In this document: piece after piece, positions 1-5,794 of the stretch
How the letters are laid out: every line of letters begins with the position of its first letter
Numbering within the stretch: position 1 is the stretch's first letter
Assembly (NCBI GenBank): GCA_031284225.1
Contig: JAITAH010000142.1
Location: 1-6,532, forward strand
DNA from: Dysgonamonadaceae bacterium
Lineage (GTDB): Bacteria > Bacteroidota > Bacteroidia > Bacteroidales > Azobacteroidaceae
Direction: 5' to 3'
DNA length: 6,532 nt
Position numbers and translations under genes: made by a program
Notes under the pieces: model-generated
Told to the model about the DNA's origin: nothing
Seen by the model: only the letters and a program-made list of their open reading frames with translations
The model's database searches: none

Positions 1-3
1 TAC

Positions 4-24
4 AACCTCTAACGAGGTTTTGTT
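4..24 (+). terminator. Possible terminator hairpin
   Basis: AACCTC (4-9) pairs perfectly with GAGGTT (14-19) around the loop TAAC, followed by TTGTT. This could end a plus-strand transcript arriving from the left. The stem is only 6 bp, the T tract is broken by a G, and the same bases can join the larger fold of this region, so the call is weak. Confidence 0.25.
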
Positions 25-179
25 GTGGGGATGTATGCCAATTTCTATTGACATGAATGCCCTGACTGGGCAAGACGGATGAATTCCGATGTTGATTCTT
101 CCCCACCGATTGCTTAAAAACACCCGGTATAGGGCAGGTCCCTCCTGTTTATAAATCCCTTAACGGGAAACAGGGAATC

Positions 180-200
180 GGGATACCCCTTTTTCTTTTG
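180..200 (+). terminator. Weak terminator-like site
   Basis: GGG (180-182) can pair with CCC (186-188 or 187-189) across a short loop, and is followed by T5-C-T4 (190-199). The stem has only 3 bp. The U-rich end makes it a possible 3' end for a plus-strand RNA covering the structured segment at 1-180; I see no coding gene it would serve. Confidence 0.2.
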
Positions 201-271
201 ATATAATTCCCCGGGAAAAATAGGCGCCTGCACAAAATCATACCGCGTAATAAAAAAAATCAATAAATTAC

Positions 272-301
272 TTTCAAATTAAAAAATAACCACTAACTTT
301 G
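272..301 (+). promoter_or_regulatory. Promoter of the membrane protein / regulator pair
   Basis: TAACTTTG at 294-301 is an exact match to the Bacteroidetes -7 consensus TAnnTTTG. A TTTC at 272-275, 18 bases upstream, is a poor but correctly placed -33 element. Transcription would start near 306-310, leaving a leader of about 25-30 bases before the ATG at 336. The -7 element is overlapped by the candidate operator at 296-316, so a protein bound there should block polymerase. Confidence 0.6.
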
Positions 302-316
302 CTGCACAAAGTACTT
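296..316 (+). promoter_or_regulatory. Candidate operator 1 (ACTTTG-N5-CAAAGTACTT)
   Basis: ACTTTG (296-301) and CAAAGT (307-312) form a perfect 6-bp inverted repeat with 5 bases between. The right arm runs into ACTT, making the palindrome AAGTACTT (309-316). The same element with the same spacing occurs at 1246-1266 before creD, while the 5-base spacers differ (CTGCA versus AAACA), as expected for a dimeric binding site. The natural candidate binder is the winged-helix protein at 941-1228. This implies autoregulation, which is inferred. Confidence 0.6.
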
Positions 317-335
317 TTATTAATATCCAATTTCA

Positions 336-944
336 ATGAATAGACAAGTCGAAGATATTAAAGCCATCCGCGAGATGATGGAAAGATCGAGCAAATTTCA
401 GGCAATTAATGGATTATCACTTATGTGGGCAGGTCTTATCGCTGTTGCCGGAGCTACATTCGCCTACTTTTATTTGTTGCGCGATCCAGCGCTAACGCAC
501 TTCAACCAGAAACAGGAAACATTGATTTTGCTCGCCGATGCGTTATTTGTATTGGCGTTGGCCGTGGGAATCATCACCTTTCTGTGTTGGCGGAAAGCGA
601 GGAAGAACCATCAATTGTTTTTCAACCCGGTAACCCGAAGGGCGGCATACAATTTGCTGATTCCGCTGGCAACGGGCGGTATCTTTTCGTTGCTACTGCT
701 TTATAACGGCCATGTCGAGTTCATCGCTTCCTCTACCCTGATTTTCTATGGATTAGCGCTGATTAACGCCTCTAAATTCACGGTTAGCGAGATTCATTGG
801 CTCGGATTGGGCGAAATCCTCTGCGGACTGTTGGCTGCTCTCTGTCTCCATCAAGGCATTTACTGGTGGGTACTCGGGTTTGGAGCGTTGCACATCGTTT
901 GCGGAGGAGTCATGTATTTCAAATACGATAAAACGAAAAAATGA
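336..944 (+). CDS. Six-helix inner-membrane protein of unknown function
   Basis: A 202-residue integral membrane protein. A hydrophilic, mostly helical N-terminus (about 1-25, with IKAIREMMERSSKF) precedes about six hydrophobic segments near residues 27-48, 63-86, 104-123, 129-148, 155-173 and 175-194, ending in a lysine-rich tail. I see no catalytic motif. The N-terminal pattern of a charged helix containing MMERSS just before the first membrane span recurs, from memory, in uncharacterised Bacteroidetes membrane proteins encoded next to small winged-helix regulators. The gene ends in an ATGA overlap with the regulator, so the two are almost certainly translated together. It may sense a membrane condition or be the regulated target; both are inference. 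The start is the first ATG, 20 bases after the operator. Confidence 0.85.
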   Translation: MNRQVEDIKAIREMMERSSKFQAINGLSLMWAGLIAVAGATFAYFYLLRDPALTHFNQKQETLILLADALFVLALAVGIITFLCWRKARKNHQLFFNPVTRRAAYNLLIPLATGGIFSLLLLYNGHVEFIASSTLIFYGLALINASKFTVSEIHWLGLGEILCGLLAALCLHQGIYWWVLGFGALHIVCGGVMYFKYDKTKK

Positions 945-1228
945 GTATCATCGACCATTTAAATAAGGTATTCGACAGCCGGATTCGTCTGGGAATTATG
1001 TCGATTCTTTCGGTCAACGATTCTGTCAATTTCAATACGATGAAAGAATTGTTGGAATTGACCGACGGCAATCTGGCAAGCCACCTGCGTACGCTTGAAA
1101 ACGAAGGCTATATCCGATCAATTAAGCAATTTATCGGACGGAAGCCGAATACGAACTACGAAATGACAGAAACAGGCAACAACGCTTTCAAAGAACATTT
1201 AAATGCGCTTGAAAAACTGATTAAATAA
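941..1228 (+). CDS. Small winged-helix transcriptional regulator
   Basis: A 95-residue DNA-binding protein consisting of little more than one winged-helix domain of the MarR/PadR/ArsR-like fold (resembling the HTH_34 type). Residues 5-25 form the first helix (VFDSRIRLGIMSIL). The helix-turn-helix lies near 30-60, with recognition helix region TDGNLASHLRTLENEGYI. The beta wing is near 61-76 (KQFIGRKPNTNYEMTETG), and the C-terminal helix (about 78-94) would serve dimerisation. There is no ligand or metal-binding domain and no cysteine, so its signal is unknown; it may depend on the membrane protein upstream, which it overlaps by 4 bases. It most likely represses both this operon and creD by binding the duplicated inverted repeat at 296-316 and 1246-1266. 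Fold assignment is firm; targets are inferred. Confidence 0.9.
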   Translation: MSIIDHLNKVFDSRIRLGIMSILSVNDSVNFNTMKELLELTDGNLASHLRTLENEGYIRSIKQFIGRKPNTNYEMTETGNNAFKEHLNALEKLIK

Positions 1229-1306
1229 TTTTTTTTTACTTATATACTTTGAAACACAAAGTACTTCTAAATAACATAATTATTCATTTATTTAATTCTA
1301 AATTGT
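1229..1306 (+). promoter_or_regulatory. creD upstream region
   Basis: A 78-base gap starts with a run of nine T (1229-1237) straight after the regulator's stop codon. No GC-rich stem precedes it, so termination there is doubtful. TTTG at 1248-1251 lies in a -7-like context, but the TA is one base off the consensus spacing (TATACTTTG at 1243-1251). The gap contains candidate operator 2. creD may therefore be read both from its own promoter and by readthrough from 336-1228. Confidence 0.5.
1246..1266 (+). promoter_or_regulatory. Candidate operator 2 (ACTTTG-N5-CAAAGTACTT)
   Basis: ACTTTG (1246-1251), spacer AAACA, CAAAGT (1257-1262), then ACTT (1263-1266). All 16 non-spacer positions match operator 1 at 296-316, and the last two spacer bases (CA) match too. 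It sits over the putative creD promoter, 40 bases before the ATG. It ties creD to the same regulator as the upstream pair. Confidence 0.6.
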
Positions 1307-2620
1307 ATGGAAATCGAAAAAAAAGAAAAGTTCTCACAGTCTTTTACATTTAAGGCTATGATTGTAGGCGTTTTAGTTCTGTTAATGCTCATTCCCCAAA
1401 CGATGATTCAGGGACTGATTTTGGAACGGGAACAACGCAGTAAGGAAACCGTTGCAAAAATCAACGAAAAATGGAGTTTGGAGCAAACCCTTTGTCCGCC
1501 CGTACTGGTTATTCCTTACACGCAAACGGGCACCAATGCGGAACAGAAAACTTATACCCAAGAACATGAATGGTTTCTGACTCCCGAAAAGGTGGCCGTC
1601 GATGTACGGCTCATTCCTATAGAACGACACTACGGTATCTACAAAGCCATTCTGTATCAAAGCGAAATCACTATCGACGGACATTTTGCGCCGGATATCC
1701 CGCTAACTACCGAAAGCTGTACGCCGAATTTTAACAAGGCCTATCTTTTGCTGGGGATGAGCGACTTGCGCGGAATTACACGAAAAATCAACTTTAATTT
1801 CGATGGACAGACTTACGACACTCAGGCGGCGAGCAGCCAATTATTCGGCGCGAAGTGTATGAAAATCGAACTGAATAACGACTGGGTGAAAAATCCGGAA
1901 GGCAGTTATTCTTTCAGTTGCAGCATGAAACTGAACGGAAGCGGCGCTATTCATTTCATTCCTGTTGCGAAAACCACCCAAGTAAGCGTTGTCGGCGATT
2001 GGCCGTCGCCCAGCTTTACCGGTAATTTTTCGCCCGAATATTCGTGCGACAACAAAGGGTTTCAGGCGACATGGAATGTGCTGGAATTCAACCGGAACAT
2101 CCCCGAAAGGTGGTCGGATAAGTTTGACAACAATTTGAAAGGCGCGTCTTTCGGCGTAAACCTTGTGGAAACCGTCGATCATTATCAGCAAAACATGCGC
2201 TCGTCCAAATATGCGCTGATGTTCATCGCTTTGACATTCGTCATCTTTTATTTTGTGGAAGTGTTGACAAGAAAACGCATTCATCCGATACAGTATCTGT
2301 TGGTAGGCACGGCTTTGATTTTGTTTTACAGTTTGTTATTATCTTTTTCGGAACAAACGGGCTTTGCTTGGGCGTATCTGATTGCATGCGTGGCGACCGT
2401 TGCGCTCATCGTGTCGTATGTTTACAGTATTTTCAAAAATTTCACGCAAACAGGCATACTCGGTTTACTGCTGAGCGGTTTGTATATTTTCCTGTATGTC
2501 GTTCTGCAATTGGAAGATTTGGCATTGATTATCGGAAGCGTCGGTTTATTCATCATTCTCGGCATCATCATGTTTGTTTCCCGAAAAATCAACTGGTATA
2601 AACCGGAAATGGTAGCGTAA
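1307..2620 (+). CDS. creD: CreD-family inner-membrane protein
   Basis: A 437-residue member of the CreD (Inner membrane CreD) family, close to the 450 residues of the E. coli protein. Topology: cytoplasmic Lys-rich N-terminus, one membrane span near 15-38, a large periplasmic beta-rich domain (about 40-300), then five or so spans near 302-321, 328-348, 354-377, 384-404 and 408-426. The family hallmark is RKRIHPIQYLLVGTALILFY and the following LLLSFSE, between the second and third spans. In enterobacteria and Stenotrophomonas, creD belongs to the CreBC two-component regulon and is linked to envelope stress and beta-lactam response; its molecular activity is unknown. No creB or creC is present here; instead the gene follows a winged-helix regulator and shares its operator. 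It lies convergent to the MCE gene, 39 bases away. Confidence 0.93.
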   Translation: MEIEKKEKFSQSFTFKAMIVGVLVLLMLIPQTMIQGLILEREQRSKETVAKINEKWSLEQTLCPPVLVIPYTQTGTNAEQKTYTQEHEWFLTPEKVAVDVRLIPIERHYGIYKAILYQSEITIDGHFAPDIPLTTESCTPNFNKAYLLLGMSDLRGITRKINFNFDGQTYDTQAASSQLFGAKCMKIELNNDWVKNPEGSYSFSCSMKLNGSGAIHFIPVAKTTQVSVVGDWPSPSFTGNFSPEYSCDNKGFQATWNVLEFNRNIPERWSDKFDNNLKGASFGVNLVETVDHYQQNMRSSKYALMFIALTFVIFYFVEVLTRKRIHPIQYLLVGTALILFYSLLLSFSEQTGFAWAYLIACVATVALIVSYVYSIFKNFTQTGILGLLLSGLYIFLYVVLQLEDLALIIGSVGLFIILGIIMFVSRKINWYKPEMVA

Positions 2621-2632
2621 CCGGCAGGCTAC
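2612..2632. other. Short inverted repeat at creD 3' end
   Basis: GTAGC (2612-2616) and GCTAC (2628-2632) pair across 11 bases that include the creD stop codon. No T tract follows directly on either strand (the TTTTTT at 2655-2660 is 22 bases away). The 39-base convergent gap 2621-2659 shows no convincing terminator for either gene. Confidence 0.25.
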
Positions 2633-2659
2633 ACGATCGCTCACGAAAGAATTATTTTT

Positions 2660-3544
2660 TCAGAAAACCGAAAAATGCACATACCGCTTGGGATGCTGTT
2701 TCAGATCCAACAGCAAATCGGAGGCGTTCCGAGCGGTACTGTCTAAATGTTCATACAAGGAGCGGTCGTTCAACAAAAGCCCCAGCGAATTGGTCGAATC
2801 GTTCAACTGCTGCGTAATCTGACGGATGTTCCGGACGGCCTGATCGAGCGAGGCCATTGTGCTCTGGATATCTACTTCTCTCAGATTCCCGCTCACAACC
2901 GAAAAATCGGACGATACTTTATTTAAATTCGACAGAACTTCCGGGACTTCTTTCGCCAGCAAAACATTCAACTGTTCCGACGATTTTTGTAAACCGGCCG
3001 TTGTGGCTTCAATATGATTTAATGACTGATTCAAGGCCGGATGATTGACTAATAGTTGTATCCCCGACAAAATGGAATCCAGACGAGGCAACAGATGCTC
3101 CACCTGCGGCACTAAATCGGACGAGAGTTTGTCCATTAATCCCAGTTGGGGTTGTCCGGTAATCGTATCGCCGACCGTTAAATACGTACTGACATAGGTA
3201 TTCAGTTTCAAACTAAGATAAGCGCCTGACGTCAGGCTTGATTTCAACTCGGCATAACTTCCGGCCGGAATTTTCATCTCTTTATCCAGACTTACCTGCA
3301 CCAGAATATTGCCCGGACGGTCGTAACCGAAATGGATGGCATTAACAATCCCTACTTTGAACCCGTCCACATACACCGGACTGGAAACCTGTAATTCGGA
3401 CACGTCGGGCATGGATATATAATAATGATTAGCCGGCTTAAAGACATTGATCCCCTTCAAATGATTCAAACCTACATACAGGACGACCAAACTGACCAGC
3501 GTGATAAACGCGATACGGACTTCTTTCGTAAACAATTTTTTCAT
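2660..3544 (-). CDS. MCE/MlaD-family anchored lipid-transport protein
   Basis: A 294-residue protein with an uncleaved N-terminal membrane anchor (about 9-26, after MKKLFTKEVR). One MCE domain follows near 38-118, with the family signature around SSPVYVDGFKVGIVNAIHF. A long helical periplasmic region (about 130-285) is rich in Asn, Ser and Leu and probably coiled. MCE proteins form hexameric rings that carry phospholipids across the periplasm, usually with an MlaE-type permease and MlaF-type ATPase; neither is encoded in this window. The gene follows the amidase after a 4-base gap, so the two share a transcript. The C-terminus ends HFSVF-stop; from memory, relatives commonly continue with a few more residues (Gly-Lys-Lys or similar), so the stop may be a recent truncation of 2-4 residues. 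Start ATG fits the anchor. Confidence 0.9.
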   Translation of the reverse strand: MKKLFTKEVRIAFITLVSLVVLYVGLNHLKGINVFKPANHYYISMPDVSELQVSSPVYVDGFKVGIVNAIHFGYDRPGNILVQVSLDKEMKIPAGSYAELKSSLTSGAYLSLKLNTYVSTYLTVGDTITGQPQLGLMDKLSSDLVPQVEHLLPRLDSILSGIQLLVNHPALNQSLNHIEATTAGLQKSSEQLNVLLAKEVPEVLSNLNKVSSDFSVVSGNLREVDIQSTMASLDQAVRNIRQITQQLNDSTNSLGLLLNDRSLYEHLDSTARNASDLLLDLKQHPKRYVHFSVF

Positions 3545-3548
3545 AACT

Positions 3549-4676
3549 TTACTTTATTGGCGTTTTTACCCCGTCTTCAAACGCAACGATAAAAGCGTCT
3601 TCAAAATCTTTCAATAAGGACTGACGGATACGGGAAATTTCCTCCAAACTTTCCGATTCGCCGTAAGTATATTTATACATTTTATTTTCGACATAATAAT
3701 CCGCTTTATACCCTTTCAAATGTGGGGAATTGGCCGGTAAGAGACGGGGCAAAGCCATGAGTTGCACTTTATATATTTTTTGAGCAGAGGTAAGCGTATT
3801 TTTTGGAGCGTCCGGCCTCGGTAAGGGCTTAGCTGTTAATCCGCTATCGCTTTCTGCCGGATTCCCCGCCTGAGAGGCCTGCTCAGACGGTTTGACGTTA
3901 TTATTCTTCCGGTCGTAAGCGGCTTTGTATTTTCCGAAAGCATTGCAAATACCTTGAGCGTATTTCTTTTGGCCGGCCTCGCTCATCAACAGTTTTTCAG
4001 CGGCGGCATTGGAAATAAAATCCAGTTCAACCAGGATTCGCGGCATACTGGCTTTCCGCAAGACCAAAAAACCCGCCTGTTTTACGCCCCGATCGCTCCA
4101 CTGTGTACAGGATTTCAGTTCATCACGCATGATGGAGGCAAATTCGAGACTTTGTTCAACAAATTTATTCTGCATAAATTCGAAAATAATGTTCGATTCG
4201 GCGGAGTTTGGGTCGAAGCCTTCATATTTTTCCTTATAATTGTCTTCCAAATAGATAACGGAATTTTCCCGCTTCATAACCGCTAAATTTTCCGCGGAGC
4301 GGGAAACGCCGAAAGCAAAGACTTCCAATCCTCTGGCGGAAGACTGTTCTACGGCATTGGTATGTACGGAAATAAACAAATTAGCATGTGATTTATTGGC
4401 AAAATCGGCGCGTTCGTCCAAGCCTACAAAGACATCGCGGTTACGGGTATATAGCACTTTCACGTCCGGATATTTTTCGGAAATGTATTTTCCGGCCAGT
4501 AAAGTTACGGCCAGAGTTATCTCTTTTTCCTTAGCTTTTCGACCCATCGAACCGGGGTCTTTTCCGCCGTGTCCGGCGTCCAGTACCAAAACAAATGGAT
4601 CTGTTGCAGGCGAAGCCAGTAACCGGTTGGATACAAATAAAAAGAGAAACAATATGATGTAGAATGTCCGTTTCAA
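3549..4676 (-). CDS. Secreted N-acetylmuramoyl-L-alanine amidase with SPOR-like tail
   Basis: A 375-residue Amidase_3-type zinc hydrolase that cuts the amide bond between MurNAc and the stem peptide of peptidoglycan, acting in the periplasm during cell separation or turnover. A signal peptide spans 1-21 (cleavage after LLA). The catalytic domain spans about 28-250. Likely zinc ligands are His36 (in LDAGHGGKDPG), Glu50 and His105 (in ISVHTNA); the catalytic Glu is Glu217 (in RILVELDFISN). A low-complexity Pro/Ser/Ala linker (about 258-298) leads to a SPOR-like domain (about 301-375, YKVQLMALPRLL to AFIVAFEDG) that may target denuded glycan. The start is TTG: no in-frame ATG lies between it and the promoter, and the signal peptide begins right there. 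It is first gene of the pair with the MCE protein. Confidence 0.95.
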   Translation of the reverse strand: MKRTFYIILFLFLFVSNRLLASPATDPFVLVLDAGHGGKDPGSMGRKAKEKEITLAVTLLAGKYISEKYPDVKVLYTRNRDVFVGLDERADFANKSHANLFISVHTNAVEQSSARGLEVFAFGVSRSAENLAVMKRENSVIYLEDNYKEKYEGFDPNSAESNIIFEFMQNKFVEQSLEFASIMRDELKSCTQWSDRGVKQAGFLVLRKASMPRILVELDFISNAAAEKLLMSEAGQKKYAQGICNAFGKYKAAYDRKNNNVKPSEQASQAGNPAESDSGLTAKPLPRPDAPKNTLTSAQKIYKVQLMALPRLLPANSPHLKGYKADYYVENKMYKYTYGESESLEEISRIRQSLLKDFEDAFIVAFEDGVKTPIK

Positions 4677-4702
4677 GATTGTTATAATTATTTTTCCGAG
4701 GA

Positions 4703-4736
4703 CAAAGTTAGCATAAAATCCTCAATTATACACAAA
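4703..4736 (-). promoter_or_regulatory. Promoter of the amidase / MCE pair
   Basis: Reading the minus strand, TAACTTTG (4710 to 4703) matches TAnnTTTG exactly. TTTG (4736 to 4733) sits 22 bases upstream as a -33 element, slightly wider than usual. The predicted start is near 4697, giving a leader of about 20 bases before the TTG start codon. The -33 element lies inside the end of the small reading frame at 4722-4832. The downstream CAAAGT arm of the operators is absent, so this promoter is not part of that regulon. Confidence 0.6.
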
Positions 4737-4832
4737 CGGATAAAAAGAGATGAAAGATTCTGCAATTACTCCTTCCAAGTAAACCCTGTGAAACGTTACT
4801 CCGGGCGGTAGGTAATATTGTTGTTTATTCAT
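4722..4832 (-). CDS. Probable 36-residue small peptide
   Basis: An ATG at 4830-4832 opens a 36-residue frame starting MNKQQYYLPPGVTFHRV and continuing YLEGVIAES. Many very short Bacteroidales proteins, from memory, share this layout: a Lys/Gln-rich start, an aromatic-x-x-Pro element, a beta-like segment, then Leu/Val-Glu-Gly-x-Ile-Ala-x-Ser. Their function is unknown. The leader just before the ATG is A- and C-rich and G-poor (AAAACAACAAACACA), the typical Bacteroidetes initiation context. A longer frame in phase from 4904 exists, but its first 24 residues look like translated leader. The peptide ends inside the amidase promoter, so it could be cotranscribed with the amidase or be independent. 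No clear -7 motif lies upstream. Confidence 0.45.
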   Translation of the reverse strand: MNKQQYYLPPGVTFHRVYLEGVIAESFISFYPFVYN

Positions 4833-4912
4833 TGTGTTTGTTGTTTTTAAGATTGATATTGTGTTGTTGCTATTTGTTTTTATCCGATTCGTTTTTATAC
4901 CCAAGGCGCACA

Positions 4913-4933
4913 GTACGCTACGCTCGGTACGCG
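4913..4933. repeat. Short TACGC direct-repeat tract
   Basis: TACGC occurs at 4914-4918, again directly after it with one overlap-free step (4919-4923), and a third time at 4929-4933 after TCGG. The tract is more GC-rich than its surroundings. It may be a scrap of a dispersed repeat, but with one copy visible I cannot tell. Confidence 0.3.
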
Positions 4934-4964
4934 TTTGTATTTATCGACGGCTCATCCGCCGCAG

Positions 4965-4982
4965 TCAATTGCAAACAATTGA
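4965..4982. repeat. Perfect 7-bp hairpin
   Basis: TCAATTG (4965-4971) and CAATTGA (4976-4982) pair perfectly around the loop CAAA. A second GC-rich hairpin, GGC (4949-4951) with GCC (4958-4960), lies just beside it. No T tract follows on either strand, so it does not look like a terminator. It could be part of the 5' leader of the small peptide. Confidence 0.4.
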
Positions 4983-5047
4983 AATTCAAGCAATTTATTG
5001 GATATTTCTCTTTATTTTTTTCAGAATAACGACCAAATAATTGTGGT

Positions 5048-5085
5048 TAAAAATCATTAATATTCTCCGCTTTTGCCGGAATATT
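5048..5085 (-). terminator. Likely terminator of the sigma factor operon
   Basis: On the minus strand AATATTCCG (5085 to 5077) pairs with CGG-AG-AATATT (5069 to 5059) through 9 bp with a 2-base bulge and the loop GCAAAAG. Five T (5053 to 5049) follow after a short gap. It lies about 135 bases after the sigma factor stop and faces the right way. The gap between stem and T tract makes it imperfect. Confidence 0.4.
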
Positions 5086-5221
5086 GCGTCGTCAATAAAC
5101 CGCCAATCATTAGCGATTTACGCGGGCAAAGCAAACGGTTTTTTTTTGAATTATGTAAGGATTTAACCAAAAAATTATCGGCTTGTTGCGGTCGGACAGG
5201 CTGTTTTTTCCGGACAATCGC

Positions 5222-5794
5222 TTATGAATAAAGGATATCTTCGTACAGTTGCCGCAAGCGTTTGCGCAGATGCAGCACCGCGTAATGTTTGCGAGAGAGC
5301 AACGTATTTAGCGGAATACCGGTGGTTTGCGCAATTTCTTTGACCGAGATTCCAGCCATTTCCGTCAGTTCATAGGCTTCCCGCTGTTCAGGCGGCAGTT
5401 CTTCCAGCGCCAGTTCCAACTCCGTCCAGACTAACGAGCGCAGGTATTCCGTTTCGGGCGAGGGCGACGTTTCGCCGTTAAACAAAACTTCCGAGAAATC
5501 TTTCAGGATTTCCCGGTCGGCGCTGTTGCCGGAACCGACAGGAAATTCTTCTTCGCGTTTTTTTGTCCCGTGATTAATAATCGCATTTCGCGCTACCCGA
5601 AACAGCCAAGCTTCGACCTGTTCGATAGGATTCAGCGTGTTATCGACCGCTTTTACTAATTGGTAAAGAACATCCTGCAAAATATCTTCCATATCTTCAC
5701 GATTGGGAACCCGTTTACGAATAAACGCTTGCAGGCTTGGTTGATATTTTGCAATCAGCGTTCCGGTATCCGGCCTTTCCGCTGGATTATTCAT
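5222..5794 (-). CDS. ECF-like RNA polymerase sigma factor (sigma-70 family)
   Basis: A 190-residue sigma factor with the two-domain layout of the extracytoplasmic-function group. The sigma2 domain (about 12-78) includes EDILQDVLYQL and VEAWLFRVARNAIINH, which bind core polymerase and the -10 region. An acidic linker follows (about 79-120). The sigma4 domain (about 121-180) has the helix-turn-helix ISVKEIAQTTGIPLNTLLSRK for -35 recognition. The start is ATG at 5792-5794 (MNNPAERP), inside the last codons of the upstream gene (8-base overlap, ATGAATAA). AAGGA sits just upstream. A longer frame back to 5875 is open but its extra residues are the neighbour read in another phase. Target promoters are unknown. 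The partner upstream could control it, though it lacks a recognisable anti-sigma domain. Confidence 0.93.
   Translation of the reverse strand: MNNPAERPDTGTLIAKYQPSLQAFIRKRVPNREDMEDILQDVLYQLVKAVDNTLNPIEQVEAWLFRVARNAIINHGTKKREEEFPVGSGNSADREILKDFSEVLFNGETSPSPETEYLRSLVWTELELALEELPPEQREAYELTEMAGISVKEIAQTTGIPLNTLLSRKHYAVLHLRKRLRQLYEDILYS

Larger units (their letters stand above)
1..241 (-). other. Unidentified structured or degenerate segment, cut by left edge
   Basis: No gene I can name. On the minus strand one frame stays open from 159 to the window edge (53 codons, stop TAA at 160-162), with its first ATG at 52-54. A second minus frame starts with ATG at 239-241, stops at 149-151 and is open again to the edge. 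The same DNA carries nested complementary arms: 25-31 with 100-106, 58-62 with 68-72, 76-79 with 85-88, 107-111 with 176-180, 131-134 with 140-143, and 144-150 with 168-174. It could be a structured RNA, a decayed short gene, or the 5' end of a minus-strand gene starting near 54 and continuing outside. Seen: frames and arms. Inferred: any function. Confidence 0.3.
4833..5221. other. Gene-free stretch with repeats and hairpins
   Basis: I find no convincing gene here. The stretch holds an A/C-rich leader on the minus strand (4833-4900), a short TACGC-repeat tract (4913-4933), a hairpin at 4965-4982, a terminator-like hairpin at 5059-5085, and a T9 run at 5139-5147. A 6-bp pair AAACCG / CGGTTT flanks 5097-5141 around an inner GCG-ATTTA-CGC stem. 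The plus-strand open frames here are Phe/Leu/Arg-rich with no family resemblance and look accidental. Confidence 0.5.

Noticed and set aside
106..182. Cobalamin riboswitch suggested by the GGGAA and CAGGG elements near 165-181
   Set aside because: The conserved cobalamin core and its pairing partners are missing, and the downstream gene has no cobalamin link.
1229..1237. T9 run as an intrinsic terminator of the regulator transcript
   Set aside because: No stable stem precedes the T run.
1841..2284. 147-codon minus-strand frame inside creD
   Set aside because: It is a shadow of creD, which has clear family motifs and topology on the plus strand; the antisense product has no recognisable features.
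4832..5040. Two overlapping plus-strand frames of 65 and 68 codons
   Set aside because: They are antisense to the small peptide leader, overlap each other in different phases, have Phe/Leu/Arg-rich composition without any family pattern, and have no promoter motif upstream.
5139..5147. T9 run as a plus-strand terminator
   Set aside because: No plus-strand gene lies upstream for more than 2 kb and the flanking 6-bp pair encloses a long, mostly unpaired loop.
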